Positions 1 to 8,073 of a stretch of 64,000 nucleotides of DNA are shown here, piece after piece. Under the pieces are notes generated by a model that did no database searches, had not been told where the DNA came from, and saw nothing but the letters and a program-made list of their open reading frames with translations. The number at the start of each line of letters is the position of its first letter. The stretch's first letter is position 1. The position numbers and the translations under genes were made by a program. The stretch lies in the NCBI RefSeq assembly GCF_000015245.1, contig NC_008700.1, forward strand, positions 2,982,001 through 3,046,000, given 5' to 3'. The DNA comes from Shewanella amazonensis SB2B (lineage in GTDB: Bacteria > Pseudomonadota > Gammaproteobacteria > Enterobacterales > Shewanellaceae).

Positions 1-473
1 AACTGGTCAGAGCCGATTTTTATAACCCTTTCAGCCAGTTTATCGTTAAAGCGACTCACCCTATTGTAGCGCCACTGCGCCGCGTTTTGCCCCCCATCGG
101 CAAGCTGGACAGCGCCTCGCTGGTACTGGCGTTTGCCGTGGTGGTAGTGAAAATGTTGGTACTGACACTGATAGCCGGTGCCACCATAAACCTGCCCACC
201 ATACTTGCTTACTCAGTGGTGGCCGTAATTAAAAATGCCGGTGTGCTCTTCTTCTGGATGCTGCTTATCCGCGCCATCCTGAGCTGGTTCAATCAGGGTT
301 ATAATCCCTTTATCATGGTGATATCCCAGCTCACAGAGCCTGTGCTGGCGCCGGTTCGCCGTGTTATCCCACCCATTGGTGGCCTTGACCTCTCTGTACT
401 GGTGGTCTTTATTGGCCTTAATTTCATCAACATGTTACTCGCCCAATACGTGCCTTTCTGGGCGTTTATCTGA
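1..473 (+). CDS. yggT: YggT family membrane protein, 5' end outside window
   Basis: The open frame runs in from the left edge (first whole codon at base 3), so the N-terminus is missing; a TTG at 87 is internal. The family consists of small integral membrane proteins of uncertain function built from two similar halves. Both halves are visible: an element reading NPF, then APLRRVLPPIG near the window start, recurs about 95 residues later as NPF then APVRRVIPPIG, each followed by a hydrophobic stretch that should span the membrane. It overlaps yggU by one base in a TGATG junction, suggesting translational coupling. Family assignment is firm; the role is unknown. Confidence 0.9.
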   Translation, partial: LVRADFYNPFSQFIVKATHPIVAPLRRVLPPIGKLDSASLVLAFAVVVVKMLVLTLIAGATINLPTILAYSVVAVIKNAGVLFFWMLLIRAILSWFNQGYNPFIMVISQLTEPVLAPVRRVIPPIGGLDLSVLVVFIGLNFINMLLAQYVPFWAFI

Positions 474-760
474 TGAGCGCCATCACTCGCCAGGACGAGG
501 ACTTACTGCTGGCGTTGTATGTACAGCCCAAGGCCAGCCGGGACGAGCTGGTTGGTCTTCACGGCGAAGAACTAAAACTTGCCATCACAGCACCGCCTGT
601 CGATGGCAAGGCCAACGCCCATATCTGCAAGCTGCTGGCAAAGGCCTTCAAGGTGCCCAAAGGCAAGGTGTCTATCGAGCGGGGCGAGCTTGGACGGCAT
701 AAATTGGTACGTATTCAGGCGCCGGAAATAATCCCTGACGATTTCGCACAATTTCTCTAG
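473..760 (+). CDS. yggU: DUF167 / YggU family protein
   Basis: A 95-residue soluble protein of the DUF167 (YggU) family. The sequence shows the family pattern: an N-terminal strand region ending VQPKASRDELVG, a central APPVDGKANAHICKLLAKAF helix motif and an IERGELGRHKLVRI segment. The length matches the family (about 95-100 residues). The ATG overlaps the yggT stop by one base, so the two are probably co-translated. The biochemical function of the family is not established. The synteny yggT-yggU-(DUF4426)-rdgB-hemW matches the E. coli ygg cluster except for the inserted DUF4426 gene. Confidence 0.92.
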   Translation: MSAITRQDEDLLLALYVQPKASRDELVGLHGEELKLAITAPPVDGKANAHICKLLAKAFKVPKGKVSIERGELGRHKLVRIQAPEIIPDDFAQFL

Positions 761-842
761 TCCCACGGCAGTCTTGATAAAATGCTGAATACGGCCATGG
801 GGTTTATACTTATAACCGAGTTCCCTTGAGGAGGATAAGGAC

Positions 843-1277
843 ATGTTTCGTCAACTCTTTGCTGCGCTGCTGCTAACTGCTAGCCTGTGCGGCATCGCCA
901 GCGCTGAGCAAAAAGAACAGGTAGGTCAGTTCGATATCCACTATATGGCGCTGCCAAGTACCTTTCTGACACCCGCGATTGCCAAGAACTATGGCATAGA
1001 GCGCTCCAACTACACTGGCATAGTCAATATTGCCGTGCTGGACACTGCTGAAGAGGGTAATCCGGCTGTCGCAGTAGAAATTTCGGGCATCGCCAATAAC
1101 CTGCTTGATGCCAAAGTGGAGCTGAAGTTCCGTGAAATCCGTGAAGGTGCCGCCATCTACTACATTGCCGAGGTGCCTTACCGCAGCGATGAAGAGATAA
1201 ACTTCCAAATCGCCTTAAGAAGCGGAAACAAGCTAAATACCACATTGAAATTCAAGCAAAAATTCTACGTCGACTAA
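843..1277 (+). CDS. DUF4426 periplasmic protein
   Basis: A 144-residue protein with a clear signal peptide: basic MFRQ, a hydrophobic core rich in Leu and Ala, and a probable cleavage after IASA near residue 21. The mature part is mostly beta-like with alternating hydrophobics, with motifs such as YMALPSTFL and IARxYGIERS, typical of DUF4426. The ribosome binding site GAGGA at about 829-834 supports the ATG at 843. It sits between yggU and rdgB and is followed by a terminator at 1295. Function unknown; the export signal says only that it works in the periplasm. Confidence 0.85.
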   Translation: MFRQLFAALLLTASLCGIASAEQKEQVGQFDIHYMALPSTFLTPAIAKNYGIERSNYTGIVNIAVLDTAEEGNPAVAVEISGIANNLLDAKVELKFREIREGAAIYYIAEVPYRSDEEINFQIALRSGNKLNTTLKFKQKFYVD

Positions 1278-1294
1278 TTTGTACACCTTCACTG

Positions 1295-1322
1295 AAGCCT
1301 GCATCTGCGGGCTTTGTTTTTT
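1295..1322 (+). terminator. rho-independent terminator after the DUF4426 gene
   Basis: The arm AAGCC plus TGCA pairs with TGC plus GGGCTT across a very short loop, followed by a T-rich tract. It lies 17 bases after the stop codon. Confidence 0.7.
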
Positions 1323-1408
1323 CTGTCTTTCCAAGGCTTCCTTGGGTATCATGACGCCGATTTTGAAAGGGCGCAGTGCGCCAACAGCACAGTGGTCAGG
1401 GGGTAATG

Positions 1409-2005
1409 ATGAAGAAAGTGGTTCTCGCCAGTGGTAACAAGGGTAAACTGAAAGAATTCAATGAGATGTTTTCTGAGTATTCACTCTCGGTAGTAGCCCA
1501 GAGCGAGTTTCAGGTGCCAGACGTTGAAGAAACCGGCACTACCTTCGTCGAAAACGCCATCATTAAAGCCCGCCATGCTGCAGCTATTACCGGCTTACCC
1601 GCCATTGCCGACGACTCGGGGTTGGAAGTAGACGCCCTCGAAGGTGCCCCTGGTATTTACTCTGCCCGCTACGCAGGCGTTGGCGCTAAAGATACAGACA
1701 ATTGGCAAAAGCTGCTGGGTGCCCTCGAAGGCAAAACCGAGCGCAGTGCCCGCTTCCAGTGTGTACTCGTGTATATGCGCCATGCCAAAGACCCAACCCC
1801 CATTATCTGCCAGGCTGCCTGGGAAGGACGTATCGGTCTCGAAGCCAGGGGCGATAATGGCCATGGTTACGACCCTGTGTTTATCGCCGAAGGCGGCGAG
1901 CTGACCGCAGCCCAGATGTCATCGGATGCGAAAAATGCTGTGAGCCACCGCGGCAAGGCCCTTGAAGCGCTGCTGGCTGAGTTCAGAAACAAAGGCATCA
2001 TCTGA
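1409..2005 (+). CDS. rdgB: dITP/XTP pyrophosphatase
   Basis: A 198-residue HAM1/RdgB enzyme that hydrolyses non-canonical purine nucleoside triphosphates (dITP, XTP) to monophosphates, keeping deaminated bases out of DNA. Visible family motifs are the N-terminal nucleotide-binding SGNKGKLKEF, the FVENAIIKARHAA helix, the ADDSGLEVDAL acid cluster and the C-terminal SHRGKA. Length equals the E. coli protein to within one residue. The frame stays open upstream to 1376, but the SD-like AGGGGG at 1398-1403 favours the ATG at 1409 (1406 is also possible). Ten bases separate it from hemW, so they form an operon. Confidence 0.96.
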   Translation: MKKVVLASGNKGKLKEFNEMFSEYSLSVVAQSEFQVPDVEETGTTFVENAIIKARHAAAITGLPAIADDSGLEVDALEGAPGIYSARYAGVGAKDTDNWQKLLGALEGKTERSARFQCVLVYMRHAKDPTPIICQAAWEGRIGLEARGDNGHGYDPVFIAEGGELTAAQMSSDAKNAVSHRGKALEALLAEFRNKGII

Positions 2006-2014
2006 GGAAAGACC

Positions 2015-3154
2015 GTGAAGCTTGAACTGCCTCCTCTGAGCCTTTATGTCCACATCCCCTGGTGTGTGCAAAAATGCCCCTATTGCGACTTTAACTCCCA
2101 CGGAAAACAAGGCGATTTACCCCAGGAAGCCTACGTCGATGCGCTGCTGGCAGACCTTGATGCCGATTTGAATTATGTCCAGGGACGTACGCTTTACAGC
2201 ATTTTCATCGGCGGCGGCACCCCGTCGCTGTTTGATGCCAGCGCCATCGGCCGCCTCCTCGACGGTATTAAGGCCCGCATCCCCTTTTGTGATGACATAG
2301 AAATCACCATGGAAGCCAATCCGGGCACTCTGGAGCACGATGATTTCAGCGCTTACCGCGGGGCAGGCGTCACCCGCCTCTCAGTGGGCGTACAGAGCTT
2401 CAGCAAGGACAAGCTTAACCTCCTTGGCCGCATTCACGGGCGCGATGAGGCAACCCGGGCGGCAGAGCTTGCCACTGCCGCTGGCTATCAGAGCTTTAAC
2501 CTGGATTTGATGCATGGTCTGCCCAATCAATCATTTGATGAGGCCATGGCCGATATAGACACGGCGGCCAGCCTAAATCCTCCCCATCTGTCCTGGTATC
2601 AGCTCACCATCGAGCCAAATACTCTGTTTCACTCGCGGCCTCCGCAGTTGCCGGACGACGAAGCGCTTTGGCATATCTACGAACAAGGCCAGAAAAAGCT
2701 CGCGGCCCTGGGATATGAGCAGTATGAGATTTCAGCCTACGCCAAACCGGGCTTTCAATGCCGTCATAATCTCAATTACTGGCAGTTTGGTGACTACCTC
2801 GGTATTGGCTGCGGAGCCCACGGCAAGGTGACGATCCCCACCGAAAACTGCATTATTCGAACGGTAAAAATAAAACATCCCAAGGGATACCTGGCAGCCA
2901 GCGATTATCTGTCTGAACTGACACAAGTGCAGGAAGAAGACCGCCCACTTGAATTTTTGATGAACCGCTTGAGGCTGATGACCCCCATCGCCAAACGTGA
3001 ATTTGAATCCCGCACCGGCCTGAATGCCAGCCTGCTTGATGAAGGGATGGCACAGGCGAGCGAAAAAGGCCTTATCGTACTTGGCGACGAGAGTTGGACC
3101 CTGACCCCAAAGGGCCACATGTTCGTTAACGACTTACTGTCCCATTTTCTCTGA
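2015..3154 (+). CDS. hemW: Radical SAM heme chaperone HemW
   Basis: A 379-residue radical SAM protein of the HemW family, a heme-binding chaperone related to the coproporphyrinogen dehydrogenase HemN but not an oxidase. The radical SAM cluster motif CxxxCxxC is Cys17, Cys21, Cys24 (WCVQKCPYC), followed by IFIGGGTPS (SAM binding). The HemW signature RHNLNYW occurs near residue 250. The start is GTG at 2015 with GAGGAAAG just upstream. It follows rdgB by 9 bases, as in E. coli (rdgB-hemW). Confidence 0.95.
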   Translation: MKLELPPLSLYVHIPWCVQKCPYCDFNSHGKQGDLPQEAYVDALLADLDADLNYVQGRTLYSIFIGGGTPSLFDASAIGRLLDGIKARIPFCDDIEITMEANPGTLEHDDFSAYRGAGVTRLSVGVQSFSKDKLNLLGRIHGRDEATRAAELATAAGYQSFNLDLMHGLPNQSFDEAMADIDTAASLNPPHLSWYQLTIEPNTLFHSRPPQLPDDEALWHIYEQGQKKLAALGYEQYEISAYAKPGFQCRHNLNYWQFGDYLGIGCGAHGKVTIPTENCIIRTVKIKHPKGYLAASDYLSELTQVQEEDRPLEFLMNRLRLMTPIAKREFESRTGLNASLLDEGMAQASEKGLIVLGDESWTLTPKGHMFVNDLLSHFL

Positions 3155-3176
3155 CCCACACAATCATCTGGATTGC

Positions 3177-3210
3177 CCCAGAGGCAGGCCTATAAATGCC
3201 TGCCTCTGGG
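3177..3210. terminator. strong hairpin after hemW
   Basis: A perfect 13-bp inverted repeat (CCCAGAGGCAGGC and its complement) with an 8-base loop lies 22 bases after the hemW stop. There is no T-tract on either side, so it may be a 3'-end stabilising or rho-assisted structure rather than a classical terminator. Confidence 0.55.
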
Positions 3211-3296
3211 AACCGGGAAACATTTACTAACACTAAACTCTGAAATTTACCCATGGCTTCTTTAGGATGTTCCCATTAACACGAGGAAGCCAAGTC

Positions 3297-5174
3297 ATGC
3301 CAAATACGTATAACAAAAAAAATAAAATCTCTCTCATCGCCGCCAGTCTGTTGCTTGCGCTGGGCTCAGCCTCCAGTTTTACCGCACAGGCCGAGACACA
3401 GGGCACAGCTCAGCAAGGCACAGCGCAGCAAGTGACCAGCGAATCTGCCAAAGCCAATGCCCTGTTCGAGACCCAGTTTATGGAAAACGTCATGGCAAGC
3501 CCTATCAGTCAAACCCTGATGGGCATCAAGGGCGAAGACTATGGCAAGTGGGATGAAATCAGTGAAGCGGCAGATGCCCGCGAATTGGAGAGAGCCAAAC
3601 GCCATCTGGCTGAGCTCAGAGCTATCGATGCCAATGCCCTGGATTCTCAAACGGCACTCAGCTTGGCGTTGGCGCTGCAAAGCCTGGAAAATGAGATTGC
3701 CGACTACAAATGGCGACTGCACAACTACCCGGTCAATCAAATGTATGGCGTCCACTCGCTCACAGCCTCCATTCTTATCAACCAGCACACGGTTGATAAC
3801 CTGGATGACGCCAAGGCCTATATCAGCCGTCTCAATGCCGTACCCAAGCGTTTCAGTGAGCTTAAAGACGCTCTGGAATTGAGAGCAGCCAAAGGCATCA
3901 TTGCGCCCAGGTTTGTGTTCCCCCTCGTGATTAACGACAGCCGTAATATCATCAAAGGCGAGCCCTTTGAAGAAGGTGAAGACAGCACCCTGTGGGCTGA
4001 CTTCAAACGGAAAGTCGACGCTCTGAATTTGGATGCCACCACCAAGGAGAACCTCTTCAGCGAAGCTAAACTGGCCCTGAACAATGCGGTAAAACCAGCT
4101 TACGATGACCTGATTGTTTACCTGAACACTCTGGAACAAAAAGCCGATACCCGAGATGGAGTTTGGAAACTGCCAGATGGTAACGACTTCTACAACAATG
4201 CCCTTAAGCGCACCACCACCACCGATATGGATGCCATCGCCATCCATGAGCTCGGCTTGAAGGAAGTGGCCCGCATTCATAACGAAATGCGCGACATCAT
4301 GAAAGAAGTGGGCTTCAAAGGCAGCCTGAATGACTTCTTTATCTTTATGCGTAACGACGAGCAGTTTTACTACCCCGATACTGACGATGGGAAAGCTGCC
4401 TATATCAACGATGCCAAGGCATTGATTGACAATATGTCTGCCCGCCTTGATGAGGTCTTTGCCATCAAACCCAAAGCTGGCCTGATAGTAAAACCCGTTG
4501 AATCATTCCGGGAAAAAAGTGCCGGAAAGGCATTCTACGACCAGCCAGCCCCGGATGGCAGTCGCCCGGGCACATACTACGCCAACCTGTACAGCATGAA
4601 GGCCATGCCCAAGTACCAGATGGAAGCACTGGCATACCATGAAGGATTACCCGGTCACCATATGCAAATCGCCATCGCCCAGGAGCTGGAAGGCATTCCC
4701 AAATTCCGTCGCTTTGGCAGATATACTGCCTATGTTGAGGGTTGGGGCCTATACACAGAGTTCTTCCCTCGGGAAATGGGCCTGTACCAAGACCCTTACT
4801 CCAACTTCGGCCGCCTGGCCATGGAGCTCTGGCGCGCCTGCCGTTTGGTGGTGGACACAGGTATTCACGCCAAGAAATGGACCCGCGAACAGGGCATTGC
4901 CTATTACAAAGAAAACACACCCAACGCCGAGTCAGATGCCGTCAAAATGGTTGAACGTCATATCGTGATGCCTTCGCAGGCAACGGCCTACAAGGTGGGT
5001 ATGAATCGAATTTTAGATCTGCGTGCCTATGCCCAGAAGTCTCTGGGAGACGCGTTTGATATCCGCGAATTCCATACTCTACTGCTGAAAAATGGCCCAC
5101 TACCATTGGATGTACTCGAGACCAAGGTGCAGGAATGGGTAAAAGACAGCAAACAGCAAGCCGCCAAGCTGTAA
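3297..5174 (+). CDS. Secreted DUF885 family protein, predicted metallopeptidase
   Basis: A 625-residue DUF885 protein. The open frame extends to 3267, but ATG 3297 has GAGGAAG at the correct distance and gives a good signal peptide (NKKNK basic start, SLIAASLLLALGSA core). The C-terminal half carries the conserved His-Glu-Gly-x-Pro-Gly-His-His motif at about residues 448-455 and, some 30 residues on, YVEGWGLYTE; by analogy to zincin peptidases these would hold a zinc and supply the catalytic Glu. Export plus this motif suggest a periplasmic or membrane-associated carboxypeptidase-like enzyme, but the substrate cannot be told. Monocistronic, ended by a strong terminator at 5197. Confidence 0.88.
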   Translation: MPNTYNKKNKISLIAASLLLALGSASSFTAQAETQGTAQQGTAQQVTSESAKANALFETQFMENVMASPISQTLMGIKGEDYGKWDEISEAADARELERAKRHLAELRAIDANALDSQTALSLALALQSLENEIADYKWRLHNYPVNQMYGVHSLTASILINQHTVDNLDDAKAYISRLNAVPKRFSELKDALELRAAKGIIAPRFVFPLVINDSRNIIKGEPFEEGEDSTLWADFKRKVDALNLDATTKENLFSEAKLALNNAVKPAYDDLIVYLNTLEQKADTRDGVWKLPDGNDFYNNALKRTTTTDMDAIAIHELGLKEVARIHNEMRDIMKEVGFKGSLNDFFIFMRNDEQFYYPDTDDGKAAYINDAKALIDNMSARLDEVFAIKPKAGLIVKPVESFREKSAGKAFYDQPAPDGSRPGTYYANLYSMKAMPKYQMEALAYHEGLPGHHMQIAIAQELEGIPKFRRFGRYTAYVEGWGLYTEFFPREMGLYQDPYSNFGRLAMELWRACRLVVDTGIHAKKWTREQGIAYYKENTPNAESDAVKMVERHIVMPSQATAYKVGMNRILDLRAYAQKSLGDAFDIREFHTLLLKNGPLPLDVLETKVQEWVKDSKQQAAKL

Positions 5175-5196
5175 TGCACTGAAAAATAAAGGAACG

Positions 5197-5232
5197 AAAA
5201 AAAGCCACAACCTCAGGGTTGTGGCTTTTTTT
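5197..5232. terminator. bidirectional rho-independent terminator
   Basis: A 9-bp perfect stem (GCCACAACC / GGTTGTGGC) with loop TCAG is flanked by an A-tract and a T-tract, so it can act from both sides: for the DUF885 gene and for anything read leftward. Confidence 0.92.
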
Positions 5233-5328
5233 CTTGGGGCTTTCCCCAATTGGCTGCCTATACACCGCACTTGTTAATTTAATGGCGGTTTATGTAGGGT
5301 ACAGGGCATCCGAAATTTTGTTTCATCC

Positions 5329-5359
5329 AAAAAAATCACCCCGGTACTGAGTCCGGGGT
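5329..5359 (-). terminator. minus-strand terminator of a candidate small RNA
   Basis: The stem ACCCCGG / CCGGGGT (5338-5344 and 5353-5359) is preceded on the plus strand by a seven-A tract, that is, U-tract on the minus transcript. No protein gene ends here on the minus strand: the LysR gene has its own terminator at 5585. Confidence 0.75.
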
Positions 5360-5518
5360 AAACCAAAAAACTAGGATGATGGTTTCAAGGCCGGACCGGT
5401 TTTAATAATAAACTCTGCCGGCATTGTCTTGAGACTTGCTCTTCGCGGACCTGCGCATCAACAGCGGAAGGGGTCATTTCCCCCGTCAACACGGACTCAG
5501 ATCATCTCAATCCAATTG
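5329..5518 (-). ncRNA. candidate small RNA, about 190 nt
   Basis: A gene-less stretch bracketed on the minus strand by a sigma70-like promoter (5525-5552) and an intrinsic terminator (5329-5359). The predicted transcript starts near 5518. It can fold: GATGAT near its 5' end is complementary to ATCATC just before the terminator, an internal GGGG-AAATGA-CCCC hairpin is present, and GCCGG pairs with CCGGC further on. No open frame longer than a few codons with a ribosome binding site was found. I do not recognise the family; its length is like 6S RNA but the sequence does not look like it. Inferred only from signals. Confidence 0.5.
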
Positions 5519-5524
5519 ATGACC

Positions 5525-5552
5525 ATTGTATGAATTTAAGAACAGACTTCAA
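5525..5552 (-). promoter_or_regulatory. sigma70-like promoter of the candidate small RNA
   Basis: On the minus strand a -35 of TTGAAG (5547-5552) and a -10 of TACAAT (5525-5530) are separated by 16 bases. It points away from the LysR gene into the gene-less region ending at the 5329 terminator. Confidence 0.55.
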
Positions 5553-5584
5553 GCAAGCTTAGAAAAAGTGCTTAAGCGAATACT

Positions 5585-5607
5585 AAAAAACCGGCTCTGA
5601 AAGCCGG
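5585..5607 (-). terminator. terminator of the LysR gene
   Basis: Stem CCGGCT / AGCCGG with a five-base loop, with a six-A tract on the plus strand (U-tract for the minus transcript). It lies about 100 bases beyond the LysR stop codon at 5708. Confidence 0.8.
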
Positions 5608-5707
5608 CTTTAGGGAATACTCAAATTATTGATTATTAACCAAATAATTCACAATAAAATACCGAGGTCACACTATTATCTATTATTGCGAACAATGAAT
5701 TTTAAAA

Positions 5708-6649
5708 TTATCGCCGTTCGTCATACAGTGACTGATAAGGCGCATCCCAGTATGGCGGTGTACCTATGTGATTTTTTATGAAGTCGATGAATGAACTTAC
5801 CTTGGGTGCCAGATGTTTACGGCGGGGATAAACTGCCTGCAATGGCAGGTGATGGGTCAGCTGCCAATCACGCAGCAGAGGCACCAGGGTGCCCTTGTTG
5901 ATTTCATCTTCCATCAGATAACTGGCGAGATACACAACGCCGAGCCCGCTGACAGCTGCCGACTTGAGCGCCGGTGCATTGTCTACCCGGAAATTACCCG
6001 AAACGCCTATTTCACAGTAATCATCGCCACGTTTGAATTGCCATACACTGTGTTCATGCCACTCACCGTGATACACGAGACAATTATGATCAACCAACTG
6101 CTCGGGGCGGCTTGGCTCACCATGGCGGGCAATGTACTCGGGAGAGGCCACCAGCAGGAACTGACACTTCATTAAAGGTCTGGCAACCATACCAAGAGGC
6201 AATTGCTCAGACATGGTCAGCAACAGATCCAGGCCTTCGCTAACCACATCCACTTTGTGGTCCAGCAGACTCACCTGCAGCTCAAGCTCTGGGTGTCTTG
6301 CCATAAACTCAGGCAAGGCCGGAATAATGTGCATGGTACCGAAGGATTGGGAGATACCGACTTTCAAGACCCCACGGGTAGCATCATTGAGGTTATGAAC
6401 GCTGGCGACTGCCTGATCGGCATCGCGCAGCAACTCTTCACCCTGTACATACAGCAGATGTCCGGCCTCGGTCAGGCTCAAACTGCGGGTAGTACGCTGA
6501 ATAAGCTGAACCCCCAGTTTATGTTCCAAATCGGCCACCTGGGTACTCACCTTGGATTTGGAAATCCCGAGTTTTCTTGCCGCGGCGCTGAAACTGCCGG
6601 CTCTGGCTACATGGGTAAAAATAGCAATGGGTTCTAACAGTTCTAACAT
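5708..6649 (-). CDS. LysR family transcriptional regulator
   Basis: A 313-residue LysR-type regulator. The N-terminal winged helix-turn-helix is at residues about 5-65 (SFSAAARKLGISKSKVSTQ, then VQLIQRTTRSLSLTEAG), followed by a linker helix and a periplasmic-binding-protein-like effector domain. The start at 6649 places the helix-turn-helix at the expected distance from the N-terminus. It has no close partner gene: an empty 320-base region separates it from yggN and its downstream side is non-coding, so its target cannot be guessed from context. LysR proteins usually bind their own upstream region. Confidence 0.9.
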   Translation of the reverse strand: MLELLEPIAIFTHVARAGSFSAAARKLGISKSKVSTQVADLEHKLGVQLIQRTTRSLSLTEAGHLLYVQGEELLRDADQAVASVHNLNDATRGVLKVGISQSFGTMHIIPALPEFMARHPELELQVSLLDHKVDVVSEGLDLLLTMSEQLPLGMVARPLMKCQFLLVASPEYIARHGEPSRPEQLVDHNCLVYHGEWHEHSVWQFKRGDDYCEIGVSGNFRVDNAPALKSAAVSGLGVVYLASYLMEDEINKGTLVPLLRDWQLTHHLPLQAVYPRRKHLAPKVSSFIDFIKNHIGTPPYWDAPYQSLYDERR

Positions 6650-6860
6650 GAAGGTGGCCTTAAGCTAAGTTCAGCCTGTCCTCGCCAAGGGAGGAAAACG
6701 GGACAAACCAATGATAATCAATCAGATATACCAAAAAAGCACGTTAGGGTAGAGTCAGGAAGCCAGTTTGAGTCTGGTTTTTTGTTATTTTTTAGCAGTA
6801 TAACAAAAATCGCCGCCGAGTCTCCAGTTTCGGCTTAATGTGGCTGGTCATTAAACGGCA
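6650..6860. other. intergenic region upstream of the LysR gene
   Basis: No gene seen. It should hold the LysR promoter. A Fur-box-like core, AATGATAATCAAT at 6710-6722 (roughly 12 of 19 positions of the Fur consensus by eye), lies 60 bases upstream of the LysR start; this is a weak match. A small hairpin (CCAG / CTGG) with a six-T tract at about 6763-6786 looks like a plus-strand terminator but no plus-strand gene precedes it. Confidence 0.35.
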
Positions 6861-6885
6861 AAAAAAGGGCCCCAGGGATGGGGCC
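6861..6885 (-). terminator. terminator of yggN
   Basis: Stem GGCCCC / GGGGCC (6868-6873, 6880-6885) with a plus-strand A-tract at 6861-6866, giving a U-tract after the hairpin in the minus transcript. Confidence 0.85.
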
Positions 6886-6971
6886 AAACGTTCAAGGAAG
6901 AACCAAAGGGATGTCAAATTGGGTATCGCATGGGTTACCTTGAGAGAGTCAAGGGCAAGCCCGGGTGTAAC

Positions 6972-7784
6972 TTACTCGCGAAGCTGAGCTTCTTTACGGT
7001 CAGAAATCTCAAGTTCTGACAGTGCAGGCACCTTGGTGCGAAGTTCAGACTCCAGTGCCAGTAAGGTTTCAAACTGGTCACATACTTTGGTGGCGCGCGC
7101 TTCAAGGGTCTTTGACTGACTTTCCATTTCACGCTCAATCTGTTCGCCCATGGCTTCCATTTTCTTGCCAAAGGCATCCATCTTGGCTTCAAAGCTATCA
7201 CCTTCGGACGACAGGATTTCGGTACCGAGTTTAATCATCAGAGTGCCAACAGAGTCCTGCACCAGATTTTCAATTTCACGCTCGAACTCCTTGTCGAACA
7301 CTTCATCGATAGAGCCGTCGGTCACGCCCACGTAGTAGCTGTCGCCATCTTTGTGCATGACTTCACCGAGTCGCTCATTCACATTGTCCATCAGCTCTGC
7401 CACGCGGGCGCTGGTCTCATCGCCCAGCAGCGGAGTGAGGGCTGTATTTACTGCTGTGCTGGCGAGGGTGATGGCATCGGTTACCAAGGCTACAAATTCA
7501 GGCACCTGGTTTGCCAGTGAGTCGGCATAGTTGTCCACAAGGGCACGCTGCTCGGCATTGAGCTTGACTTCCTTTCCGTCCACAAAGAGTTTGCCCGGCT
7601 CGAAGCGATAAAACTCATCACCCTTCTGGCTCAGCACCAGCTTTTTCGGCTCGACAGAAATGTCGTAGTTGAGGTTAACGTCACAGTTGTCGGTACTGAT
7701 CCCCTGCGCTTTCGCAGGAACAGCTACAGTCACGCCAATCAGAGTGGCCAGGGCTACACCGGTGATAAGGTTTTTGGTTTTCAT
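6972..7784 (-). CDS. yggN: DUF2884 (YggN family) periplasmic protein
   Basis: A 270-residue exported protein of the YggN/DUF2884 family. The signal peptide is clear (MKTKN, hydrophobic GVALATLIGVTVAV, cleavage after AKA around residue 26). The mature part begins with a Cys-containing NCDVNLNYDISV segment and continues as a long, charged, mostly helical region with many Glu and Lys, including probable coiled-coil near residues 200-260. E. coli yggN also sits beside yggL-trmB-mutY-yggX, which supports the name. Here glsA separates it from yggL. Function unknown. Confidence 0.85.
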   Translation of the reverse strand: MKTKNLITGVALATLIGVTVAVPAKAQGISTDNCDVNLNYDISVEPKKLVLSQKGDEFYRFEPGKLFVDGKEVKLNAEQRALVDNYADSLANQVPEFVALVTDAITLASTAVNTALTPLLGDETSARVAELMDNVNERLGEVMHKDGDSYYVGVTDGSIDEVFDKEFEREIENLVQDSVGTLMIKLGTEILSSEGDSFEAKMDAFGKKMEAMGEQIEREMESQSKTLEARATKVCDQFETLLALESELRTKVPALSELEISDRKEAQLRE

Positions 7785-8015
7785 CGCATCTATCCTTGCG
7801 TCTTGATTTATATTTTTTGATATAGCGAAGGATGTGCCAACTTTATTAAGTCATTAATTTAAAACAACATAACATCCATTACTGGATATGGTGGGCGCTT
7901 TATCTGGAGAACACCAGGCAGGAAAGTGAGAGATATCACCAAAAAGTGAAGCTTTTCACCAATTGATGTTAGCCAAGATTGAAAATGCGGCAGATAAGTT
8001 GCCGAAATAAGGAAA

Positions 8016-8041
8016 TGGCCTTCCTCAAATCAGAAAGGCCA
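8016..8041 (-). terminator. possible terminator of glsA
   Basis: A 7-bp stem TGGCCTT / AAGGCCA with a 12-base loop lies 33 bases beyond the glsA stop. Only a short T-run follows in the minus direction, so it is weak. Confidence 0.4.
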
Positions 8042-8073
8042 CGGGGGTAGAGCAAATTAAAAAGACAGCACGA

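Noticed and set aside
5329..5518. 6S RNA, tmRNA or a known riboswitch as identity of the candidate small RNA
   Set aside because: Length is similar to 6S RNA, but the sequence and bulge pattern do not match what I remember of these families.
6763..6786. Plus-strand terminator-like hairpin
   Set aside because: Stem of only four or five base pairs and no plus-strand gene before it; recorded only in the intergenic entry.
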